From assembly GCA_023451825.1 (NCBI GenBank), contig JAEXYA010000015.1:57548-121547 (forward strand): a stretch of 64,000 nucleotides of DNA, given 5' to 3'. Under the pieces are notes generated by a model. That model was not told the DNA's origin. It made no database searches and saw only the letters and a program-made list of their open reading frames with translations. A program made the translations under genes and the position numbers. This stretch comes from Pseudomonadota bacterium (GTDB taxonomy: Bacteria > Pseudomonadota > Alphaproteobacteria > Rhizobiales > Xanthobacteraceae). Shown in pieces: positions 45,144 through 52,473 of the stretch (positions are counted from its first letter, which is position 1; each line of letters starts with the position of its first letter).

Positions 45144-47630
45144 ATGCGTCTGCTCGTGCGGTTTTTCGGGTTCTTGTTCGCCGCAGGAACCGTCGTGTTC
45201 CTGGTGGGCGTCGCCGCCGCCGCGGGCATGATCTGGCATTTCTCCAAGGACCTGCCGGATTACTCCCAGCTGCAGGACTATGAGCCGCCGGTGATGACGC
45301 GCGTGCATGCGTCGGACGGCCAGTTGCTCGGCGAATATGCCAAAGAGCGCCGGCTGTATCTGCCGATCCAGGCGATTCCGAAACTGGTCGTGAATGCCTT
45401 CCTCGCGGCCGAAGACAAGAATTTCTACGAGCATGGCGGCCTCGATTACACCGGCATGGCGCGTGCGGCGCTGCTCTATGCGCAGAATATCGGCTCGAAC
45501 CGCCGCCCGCAGGGCGCGTCGACCATCACGCAACAGGTCGCGAAAAACTTCCTCCTCACCAACGAAGTCTCCTTCGATCGCAAGATCAAGGAAGCGCTGC
45601 TGGCGATGCGCATCGAGCGCACCTATTCGAAGGACAAGATCCTCGAACTGTATCTGAACGAAATCTATCTCGGCCTCGGTGCCTATGGCATCGCTGCCGC
45701 CTCGCTGGTCTATTTCGACAAGTCGGTGAATGAGCTGACCGTCTCGGAGGCTGCCTATCTCGCAGCGCTGCCGAAGGCGCCATCGACCCTGCATCCGGTG
45801 AAGAACCGCGACCGCGCCATCGAGCGCCGCAACTACGTCATCGACCGTCTGGTCGAGAATGGCTGGATCAAGCAGGCCGATGCCGACAAGGCGCGCAAGG
45901 AAGCGCTGACCGTCACCGGCCGTGGCAGCCACGCCCATATCTTCGCCGGCGAATATTTCGCCGAGGAAGTCCGCCGCGACATCCTCGAACGTTACGGCGA
46001 GAAGAAGCTGTATGAAGGCGGCCTGTCGGTCCGCACCACGCTCGATCCCAAGATGCAGGTGATGGCGCGCAAGACCATGACCAATGGTCTCGTCAATTAC
46101 GACGAAGCCCGCGGCTATCGCGGCGCCACCAACAAGATCGACATTTCCGGTGACTGGGGCGTCAAGCTCGCCGAGGTGAAGTCGCTCTCCGACATTTCGC
46201 CGTGGAAGATGGCCGTGGTGCTGGATGTCTCCGACCAGTCGGCGCGCATCGGCTTCCAGCCGGGCCGTGAACTCGGCGGCGCGGTGTCGAAGGATCGCCA
46301 GACCGGCCTGATCTCGCTCGACGGCGTGCGTTGGGCCAAGCCGGCGCAAGGACCAACACGCGGCAAGACGCCGACAGCCGTGTCGCAGGTGCTGAGCGCC
46401 GGCGATGTCATCTATGTCGATCCCTCGACGCAGAAGGACGGTTCGATCATCGAAGGCCAGTTCCGGCTGCGGCAATATCCCGAAGTGTCGGGCGCCATGG
46501 TCGCCATGGATCCGAACACCGGCCGCGTGCTCGCGATGGTCGGCGGATTCTCGTTCGACCAGAGCCAGTTCAACCGCGCCACGCAGGCTTATCGCCAGCC
46601 CGGCTCATCCTTCAAGCCGCTGGTCTATTCGGCGGCGATGGACAATGGCTACACGCCATCCACCGTCGTTATCGACGCGCCGATCGAAATCGATCAGGGC
46701 TCGGGCAACGGCGTCTGGCGTCCGGAAAACTATTCGACCGGCAAATATTATGGCCCGACGACGATGCGCAACGCACTGACGCGGTCGCTGAACACGGTGA
46801 CCGTGCGTCTGGCTCAGGATGTCGGCATGCCGCTGATCGGCGAGTATGCCAAGCGCTTTGGCGTCTATGATGAACTGCCCAACTATCTGTCCTACGCACT
46901 CGGTGCCGGCGAAACCACTGTGATGCGTATGGTCACGGCTTACTCGATGTTCGCCAATGGCGGACGCCGCGTGAAGTCGACACTGATCGACCGTATCCAG
47001 GATCGCTACGGGCACACGATCTTCAAGCACGACCAGCGCGAATGCCGTGGCTGCGAGGCGCCGGAAGGCTGGAAGAACCAGCCCGAGCCGCAACTCGTCG
47101 ATCGCCGCGAGCAGGTGATGGATCCGATGACGGCCTATCAGATCACCTCGATGATGGAGAGCGTCGTGCAGAGCGGCACCGCGACCGTCATGCGCGAGGT
47201 CGGCAAGCCGATCGCCGGCAAGACCGGCACCACCAATGACGAGAAGGACGCCTGGTTCGTCGGCTTCTCGCCGGACGTGGTGGTCGGCATCTATGTCGGC
47301 TACGACAAGCCGCGCAATCTCGGCCGCGGCGGCACCGGCGGCGTGCTCTCGGCACCGATCGCCAAGGACTTCATGAAGCTGGCGCTGGCCGACAAGCCCG
47401 CGGTGCCGTTCAAGGTGCCGGCCGGTATCAAGCTGATCCGCGTCGATGCCAAGACCGGCATGCGGGCAGGGCCGGGCGATGGCGGCCGCACCATCCTCGA
47501 GGCCTTCAAGCCGGGCACGGCGCCGCCGGACAATTACTCGGTGATCGGCGTGGCGGACGGTGGCGCGCAGCAGGTGTCGCCCGATACCGACCGCATGTTC
47601 ATGCGTCCGGGAACCGGTGGTCTGTATTGA
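45144..47630 (+). CDS. mrcA: Penicillin-binding protein 1A (bifunctional glycosyltransferase/transpeptidase)
   Basis: An 828-residue cell-wall polymerase. An N-terminal membrane anchor (about 5-30), a GT51 domain with AAEDKNFYEHGG (catalytic Glu), QGASTITQQVAKN and LNEIYLG; an OB-like insert (about 290-420); then the transpeptidase with SSFKP (nucleophile Ser), SLN and KTGTT. C-terminal extension after residue 750 includes GPGDGGRTILEAFKPG. ATG 45144 is used; the frame opens at 45102 with no clear ribosome site. Co-directional with the amidase and prfB, a conserved alphaproteobacterial gene order. Confidence 0.96.
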   Translation: MRLLVRFFGFLFAAGTVVFLVGVAAAAGMIWHFSKDLPDYSQLQDYEPPVMTRVHASDGQLLGEYAKERRLYLPIQAIPKLVVNAFLAAEDKNFYEHGGLDYTGMARAALLYAQNIGSNRRPQGASTITQQVAKNFLLTNEVSFDRKIKEALLAMRIERTYSKDKILELYLNEIYLGLGAYGIAAASLVYFDKSVNELTVSEAAYLAALPKAPSTLHPVKNRDRAIERRNYVIDRLVENGWIKQADADKARKEALTVTGRGSHAHIFAGEYFAEEVRRDILERYGEKKLYEGGLSVRTTLDPKMQVMARKTMTNGLVNYDEARGYRGATNKIDISGDWGVKLAEVKSLSDISPWKMAVVLDVSDQSARIGFQPGRELGGAVSKDRQTGLISLDGVRWAKPAQGPTRGKTPTAVSQVLSAGDVIYVDPSTQKDGSIIEGQFRLRQYPEVSGAMVAMDPNTGRVLAMVGGFSFDQSQFNRATQAYRQPGSSFKPLVYSAAMDNGYTPSTVVIDAPIEIDQGSGNGVWRPENYSTGKYYGPTTMRNALTRSLNTVTVRLAQDVGMPLIGEYAKRFGVYDELPNYLSYALGAGETTVMRMVTAYSMFANGGRRVKSTLIDRIQDRYGHTIFKHDQRECRGCEAPEGWKNQPEPQLVDRREQVMDPMTAYQITSMMESVVQSGTATVMREVGKPIAGKTGTTNDEKDAWFVGFSPDVVVGIYVGYDKPRNLGRGGTGGVLSAPIAKDFMKLALADKPAVPFKVPAGIKLIRVDAKTGMRAGPGDGGRTILEAFKPGTAPPDNYSVIGVADGGAQQVSPDTDRMFMRPGTGGLY

Positions 47631-47655
47631 TCGCGGGCCATTGACGTCTTTCGTC

Positions 47656-47737
47656 GTCATTGCGAGGAGCGCAGCGACGAAGCAATCCAGAAGCCAGGCG
47701 AAGGAAGAATGGATTGCTTCGCTTCGCTCGCAATGAC
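47656..47737. repeat. Intergenic palindrome, GTCATTGCGAG family
   Basis: GTCATTGCGAG at the left and CTCGCAATGAC at the right, with inner arms GAAGCAATCC and GGATTGCTTC. It lies between mrcA and prfB. It has no GTAG end, so it is not counted among the REPs. Similar elements are widespread in many Proteobacteria. Confidence 0.85.
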
Positions 47738-47800
47738 GGCTGACGGGTTGAATAACACTGGCGCCCCAGTTACACGTGCGCCAACTTAACGGAATCTATA

Positions 47801-48932
47801 ATGCGCGCTGAAATCGAACGCCTCGTAGAAGAGATCAAGCAGTCAGTCGGGCTGCTGAGGAGGCATCTTTGACGTCGATGCTTCCACGGCACGACTTGCG
47901 GAGCTGAACGCTCTCGCCGAAGACCCCAATCTCTGGAACGATCCCCAGAAGGCTCAGAAGCTGATGCAGGAGCGAACCTCGCTTGAGGATTCGCTGCAGG
48001 GCATCGGCAAGGTGACGCGCGAACTCGACGACAATGTCGAGATGATCGAACTCGGCGAGGCCGAGGGCGACCAAAGCATCGTGACCGAAGCCGAGAACGC
48101 GCTCAAAGCCCTCAAGAAGGAAGTCGCGCGCCGCGAGCTGGAAGCGCTGCTCTCCGGCGAGGCGGATCGCTTCGACACCTATCTCGAAGTCCATGCCGGC
48201 GCTGGCGGCACCGAGAGCCAGGACTGGGCCTCGATGCTGTTGCGCATGTATACCCGCTGGGCGGAAAAGCACGGCTTCAAGATCGAGTATCTCGAAGAGA
48301 CCCAGGGCGAAGAAGCCGGCATCAAGTCGGCGACGATCCAGATCTCGGGTCACAATGCCTATGGCTGGCTGAAGACCGAAGGCGGCGTGCATCGGTTGGT
48401 GCGTATCTCGCCTTACGATTCCAATGCCCGTCGTCACACCTCGTTCTCGTCGGTGGCGATCTTCCCGGTCGTCGATGACTCCATCAAGATCGAGATCAAT
48501 GAAAGCGATGTGCGCGTCGATACGATGCGTTCGGGCGGCGCCGGCGGTCAGCACGTCAACAAGACGGAATCGGCGGTGCGTCTGACGCATATCCCGACCG
48601 GCGTGGCTGTGGTCTGTCAGGCCGGCCGGTCGCAGCACAAGAACCGCGCCCAGGCGTGGGACATGCTGCGCGCGCGCCTGTACGAGATCGAGCTGAAGCG
48701 CCGCGAAGAGAAGGCGGCTGCCGATCAGGCGGCCAAGACCGATATCGGCTGGGGGCACCAGATCCGCTCTTACGTGCTGCAGCCCTATCAGATGGTGAAG
48801 GACCTGCGCACCGGCGTGCAGACCTCGGACACATCAGGCGTGCTCGACGGCGATCTCGACGAGTTCATGGCCGCCACGCTGGCCCAGCGCGCCTTTGGCA
48901 CGACGCCTGGCGCGATCGACGACGTGGACTAA
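47801..48932 (+). CDS. prfB: Peptide chain release factor 2, expressed by programmed +1 frameshift
   Basis: Releases finished peptides at UGA and UAA codons. The first 23 codons run from ATG 47801 to CTT (47867-47869), where an in-frame TGA occurs at 47870-47872. Reading shifts by one base (CTT TGA C becomes CTT GAC) and continues to 48932, giving 376 residues. AGGAGG sits directly before CAT-CTT-TGA-C, the same spacing as in E. coli. The peptide-release motif GGQ is in SGGAGGQHVNKTES; the stop-recognition tripeptide is SPY in VRISPYDSN, as usual in Alphaproteobacteria. A caller that ignores the shift would start at 47964 and lose the N-terminus. Confidence 0.96.
47858..47873 (+). promoter_or_regulatory. 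prfB frameshift signal
   Basis: Internal Shine-Dalgarno AGGAGG (47858-47863), CAT, then the slippery CTT with TGA C. Low RF2 makes the ribosome pause at UGA and slip forward, so RF2 controls its own level. Confidence 0.95.
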
Positions 48933-48944
48933 ATGCTGACGGCT

Positions 48945-48970
48945 GCGGCGTCTTGAAACAGAGACGCCGC
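48945..48970 (+). terminator. Probable terminator of prfB
   Basis: GCGGCGTCT and AGACGCCGC form a 9-bp stem with an 8-base loop, followed by a T-rich stretch (CGTTCGTTCGCTTTCC). Confidence 0.6.
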
Positions 48971-49088
48971 CGTTCGTTCGCTTTCCTTCCCGATCTCCCC
49001 CGATATCATCCCTGTGCCGGAACATGACCGACGCCGCTGGATTGTCCATGCGCGATCGTTCGTGATGGCGACAAAAGGGGTAAGGGGC

Positions 49089-49478
49089 ATGAGAAAAATT
49101 CTTCCAGTTCTCGCAATCGGCGTTGCCTTGATGGTCAGCGGCTGCGGTCGCGATCCCGGGCCGAAGGGCGATCCGGGTGCGCAGGGCCCCGCCGGCCCCC
49201 AGGGAGCGCAAGGTGTTCAGGGCGTGCCGGGTGCACAAGGGCAGGTCGGTGCGCAGGGGCCGCAAGGCCCGCAGGGCGCGCCTGGGGCCAAGGGTGAAAA
49301 GGGCGAGAAGGGTGACAAAGGCGAGTCGGCTCCGGCCTTCCGCGCGGTGCAGGCGGATGGCGCGGTGACATGCGACGCCAGCGAAACGCTGGTCTCCGTA
49401 CTGTGCCCGAGCGGCGGCGCGCCGGATGGCGTCAAGTGTGCGACGACGCCGACGGTCGGCTTGTGCCTGAAGAAATAG
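49089..49478 (+). CDS. Collagen-like (Gly-X-Y repeat) lipoprotein
   Basis: A 129-residue predicted lipoprotein. A lipobox (VSGC, lipidated Cys near residue 19) is followed by 19 uninterrupted Gly-X-Y triplets, rich in GPQ, GAQ and GEK, which should fold as a short collagen triple helix. The C-terminal 45 residues contain four cysteines and no repeats (CDASETLVSVLCPSG, KCATTP, GLCLKK), likely a disulfide-stabilised trimer cap. ATG 49089 is picked for the lipobox; the frame opens at 49014. Such proteins occur in scattered Proteobacteria; role and partner are unknown. Confidence 0.85.
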   Translation: MRKILPVLAIGVALMVSGCGRDPGPKGDPGAQGPAGPQGAQGVQGVPGAQGQVGAQGPQGPQGAPGAKGEKGEKGDKGESAPAFRAVQADGAVTCDASETLVSVLCPSGGAPDGVKCATTPTVGLCLKK

Positions 49479-49487
49479 AGCTCAGCC

Positions 49488-49571
49488 GTAGGGCGGATGA
49501 GCGAAGCGTAATCCGCCGGCCGATTTCGTAGTTGAAACGCCGCGACGGATCATGCCTTCGGCTCATCGCCC
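49488..49571. repeat. REP element (GGCGGAT subfamily), copy 11
   Basis: GTAG then GGCGGAT...ATCCGCC hairpin; the inverted second unit is degraded (CGACGGATCATG, then ATCGCCC). Ten bases past the lipoprotein stop. Confidence 0.75.
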
Positions 49572-49590
49572 CATGGCGCAGTGTTGCGGC

Positions 49591-50214
49591 TCAGTTCTCG
49601 CCGCGTCGGCCGAATGCCGGCGGCGCGGCGATGACGAGATAGTATTCGCAAGCGCGTGCGGTTCGGTTCTCGAACCAGTGTTCGACATCGACTTCGAAAT
49701 ACAGCGAGTCGCCTTCGTCCAGCACCGTCTCGGTGTCCTTGGTCTTGACGGTGACTTTACCGCGTGCCGCGAGCACGTGTTTCGACGTTCCTGCCGGATA
49801 GGCCGGCAACTCGCCGGTGGACGTTTTGGGCGGCAAGTGATGCAGCGCGACTTCGACGGCCATGCCGGCCATCATCGGTGACAGCGAGAAGCGCTCGAAG
49901 CCTGTTTCGGCATCGCGAAATACCTGACGCTGATCCTTGCGCACGATGGCAAACGCACGTCGCGGTGTGTCGTCGTCTCCCATGAGAGATGAGAACGACG
50001 TTCCTAAGGCCAGCGCGATGCGGCGAGCCACGCCGATGGTCGGGCTCTTCTCGCCGCGCTCGACTTTCGACAGCATCGCCCGGCTGACGCCGGATTGCTT
50101 CGACAGTTGCTCGAGTGTGAGTTCAGCCTGTTCGCGCAGCATGCGCACCCGATCGCCGAATGCGCGGCTGACGGGGTCTTCGCGAGCGACCTTCCGTACC
50201 GCTGCCTTCGCCAT
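49591..50214 (-). CDS. XRE-family transcriptional regulator with cupin domain
   Basis: A 207-residue regulator. N-terminal helix-turn-helix (about 18-75; LTLEQLSKQSGVSRAMLSKVERGEKSP in pieces) and a C-terminal cupin (about 120-200) with LPAYPAGTSKHVLAARGKVTV and DSLYFEVDVEHWFENR. These HTH-cupin proteins sense a small metabolite through the cupin. It is divergent from the FAH-family gene (259 bp apart) and is the likely regulator of that catabolic unit. CTAAA/TTTAG and larger palindromes lie between them. Confidence 0.92.
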   Translation of the reverse strand: MAKAAVRKVAREDPVSRAFGDRVRMLREQAELTLEQLSKQSGVSRAMLSKVERGEKSPTIGVARRIALALGTSFSSLMGDDDTPRRAFAIVRKDQRQVFRDAETGFERFSLSPMMAGMAVEVALHHLPPKTSTGELPAYPAGTSKHVLAARGKVTVKTKDTETVLDEGDSLYFEVDVEHWFENRTARACEYYLVIAAPPAFGRRGEN

Positions 50215-50235
50215 ATCGCGTGTTGCTCCATCTGA

Positions 50236-50256
50236 ACTAAAATCGATTCTACTTTA
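50236..50256. promoter_or_regulatory. Candidate operator near the XRE-cupin gene
   Basis: CTAAA...TTTAG half-sites with an 11-base centre, about 20 bp upstream of the regulator start. Compatible with autoregulation. Confidence 0.3.
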
Positions 50257-50298
50257 GGCGCGGTTTTGCGCGATGTCACATCCTGCGGGATGAAAATC

Positions 50299-50358
50299 AG
50301 ACGCGCCGGTCCATACATTTAAGACCAATCGTGTTTGGAGGGACGATTGGTCGCGTCT
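50299..50358. promoter_or_regulatory. Nested inverted repeats in the FAH-gene leader
   Basis: Inner arms GACCAATCG (50323-50331) and CGATTGGTC (50344-50352); outer arms AGACGCG (50299-50305) and CGCGTCT (50352-50358). Together they form a stacked hairpin in the RNA, or a double operator. Confidence 0.45.
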
Positions 50359-50473
50359 CCTAAAGAGGAAAATTCCGGAACCTGCCGCTTGCGCAAATCT
50401 CCCATCGAAGATAATCGTACCTATAGGAGACGCGGCGTGCCAGCCGCCCCAAAGCGGATATCAGGAGGAAACC

Positions 50474-51343
50474 ATGCATCTTGTCACATTCATGCACGAA
50501 GGCCGGCCGACCGTCGGTATCGCGGACGAGGCGCTCTCCAAGGTCCAGCCGCTCCCGTCCAATGTCGCGCCGGACATGCTTACGCTGATCGCGACATATG
50601 ATGAGCTGAAAGGCAGTCTCGCGAGCGCTGCGGGTGCGGCGCTCTCGATGGCCGATGTGGAACTGCTTGCGCCGATCCCGCGTCCGGCCCGCAATGTGTT
50701 CTGCGTCGGCAAGAACTATCACGAGCACGCCAAGGAATTCGCCGGCAGCGGCTACGATTCCTCAGCCAAGGAAGTGGTGCCGGAATATCCGGTGATCTTC
50801 ACCAAGCCGTCGAGCACGGTGATCGGGCAGGGCGCCACGATCCCGCAATATCTCGATACGACCGACAGCACCGACTATGAAGGCGAACTCACGGTCATCA
50901 TCGGCCGCGGCGGCCGCGGCATCAAGAAGGCCGACGCGCTGAAGCATGTGTTCGGCTACACCATTATCAACGACGTGACCGCGCGCACGCTGCAGCATCA
51001 GCACCGCCAGTGGTTCATCGGCAAGGGCATCGACGGCTTCTGCCCGATGGGCCCATCGATCGTCACTGCCGATGAGATGCCCGATCCGACCAAGATGCAT
51101 CTCAAGACCTTTGTGAATGGCGAACTGCGCCAGAACGCGTCGGTCGCCGATCTCGTCTTCGATATCCCGACCCTGATCGAAACGCTCTCGGCCGGCATTA
51201 CGCTCGAGCCCGGCGATGTCATCGCCACCGGCACGCCGGCCGGCGTCGGCCTCGGCTTCACGCCGCCGCGCTTCCTCAAGAAGGGCGATGTCGTGGCCAT
51301 CGAAGTCAGCGGCATCGGCCGTCTGGAGAATCCGGTCGGCTGA
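50474..51343 (+). CDS. Fumarylacetoacetate hydrolase family protein
   Basis: A 289-residue hydrolase or decarboxylase of the FAH superfamily, which handles aromatic ring-cleavage products. NVFCVGKNYHEHAKE, the acidic metal ligands in DYEGELTVIIGRGGRGI (Glu and Glu/Asp), FGYTIINDVTARTLQHQ, and the closing GDVIATGTPAGVG are clear. AGGAGGAA sits before ATG. It is followed by an exported binding protein and preceded by an XRE-cupin regulator, suggesting a small uptake-and-degradation unit for an acidic aromatic metabolite. Exact substrate not predictable. Confidence 0.93.
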   Translation: MHLVTFMHEGRPTVGIADEALSKVQPLPSNVAPDMLTLIATYDELKGSLASAAGAALSMADVELLAPIPRPARNVFCVGKNYHEHAKEFAGSGYDSSAKEVVPEYPVIFTKPSSTVIGQGATIPQYLDTTDSTDYEGELTVIIGRGGRGIKKADALKHVFGYTIINDVTARTLQHQHRQWFIGKGIDGFCPMGPSIVTADEMPDPTKMHLKTFVNGELRQNASVADLVFDIPTLIETLSAGITLEPGDVIATGTPAGVGLGFTPPRFLKKGDVVAIEVSGIGRLENPVG

Positions 51344-51492
51344 TCACCGCCGACTGCAAACAGGCGCATGGGGCGATCTGCGCCCCGTGCGAAAACTCCG
51401 CAAGCTTCAAGAACTCCACTCCCGATAGGAGTGATGTGTCCTCTGATGCACGCATTCGATGCATTGCTGAACCAAATAAACGGGAGATATCC

Positions 51493-52473
51493 ATGAAACG
51501 CCGTGATTTCCTCGCTGGCCTTGGCGGCCTGTCGACCCTCGCACTGACGGGCCAGGCTGCGCATGCGCAGGAAGCGTGGCCGAGCAAGAATATCAGCATG
51601 GTCGTGCCGTTTCCGGCTGGCGGTCAGGCCGATATCGCTGCGCGTCCGATCGCGACCTATATGCAGAAGGTGCTCGGCAAGGCCGTGATCATCGACAATC
51701 GCAGTGGCGCCGGTGGCTCGCTCGGTAACTCGACCGTAGCGCGCGCCGCGCCCGATGGGCATACGCTGCTGATGACGCTGTCGTCGCTTGCGGTGCTGCC
51801 GGAGTCGGATCGCATCTATGGCCGCCCGGTCGCTTATGAAGTAGATCAGCTGCAGCCGATCGCCCGCGTGCTCGCCGATCCCACGCTGTTTGCCGTGCCG
51901 GCCAGCGCGCCATGGAAGACCATTCAGGAATTCGTCGCCGATGCGAAGGCACGGCCTGGCGCAATTTCCTACGGTTCATCGGGCCCGTTCGGCACGCTGC
52001 ATGTCTCGATGGAAATGTTCGCCCTCTCGGCCGGCATCAAGATGCTCCACGTGCCGTATCGTGGCGCGGCTCCGGCGATCAGCGATCTCATCGGCGGCCA
52101 GATTCAAGCGCTGGCGTCAGCACCCGGCACGCTCAAGCAGCACGTCGATGCCGGCACGTTGCGTGTCCTCGCCAATTTCGGCGCCGAGCGTCTCGCGGCA
52201 TTCCCCGATCTGCCGACCTTCAAGGAGCTCGGCTATTCCGATGTGGAGTTCTACATCTGGGCCGGTCTGTTCGCACCGAAGGGCATGCCTGCGCCCGTCG
52301 TGACCAAGCTGCGCGAGACCGTACGCGATGCGATGAAGGATCCGGAAGTCACCAAGGTCTTCGAGGCCGCAGGCAACATGCCGGCCTATCAGGACTCGGA
52401 CGCCTTTGCGGCTTTCGTGGCCAAGGATAGCGAACGTCTGGTCGCAACTGCGAAGAAGATCGGCAAGGTTTAA
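51493..52473 (+). CDS. Tripartite tricarboxylate transporter substrate-binding protein (Bug family)
   Basis: A 326-residue periplasmic binding protein. A twin-arginine-like signal (MKRRDFLAGLGG, cleavage near HAQEAW) leads to the Bug fold: PSKNISMVVPFPAGGQADIAAR, VIIDNRSGAGGSLG, PYRGAAPAISDLIGGQIQ and a C-terminal helix region. Bug proteins bind carboxylated or aromatic compounds, commonly without a linked transporter, as here. GGGAG precedes ATG 51493. Its stop overlaps the carbamoyltransferase stop by 4 bp (TTAA). It probably supplies the substrate for the FAH enzyme. Confidence 0.92.
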   Translation: MKRRDFLAGLGGLSTLALTGQAAHAQEAWPSKNISMVVPFPAGGQADIAARPIATYMQKVLGKAVIIDNRSGAGGSLGNSTVARAAPDGHTLLMTLSSLAVLPESDRIYGRPVAYEVDQLQPIARVLADPTLFAVPASAPWKTIQEFVADAKARPGAISYGSSGPFGTLHVSMEMFALSAGIKMLHVPYRGAAPAISDLIGGQIQALASAPGTLKQHVDAGTLRVLANFGAERLAAFPDLPTFKELGYSDVEFYIWAGLFAPKGMPAPVVTKLRETVRDAMKDPEVTKVFEAAGNMPAYQDSDAFAAFVAKDSERLVATAKKIGKV

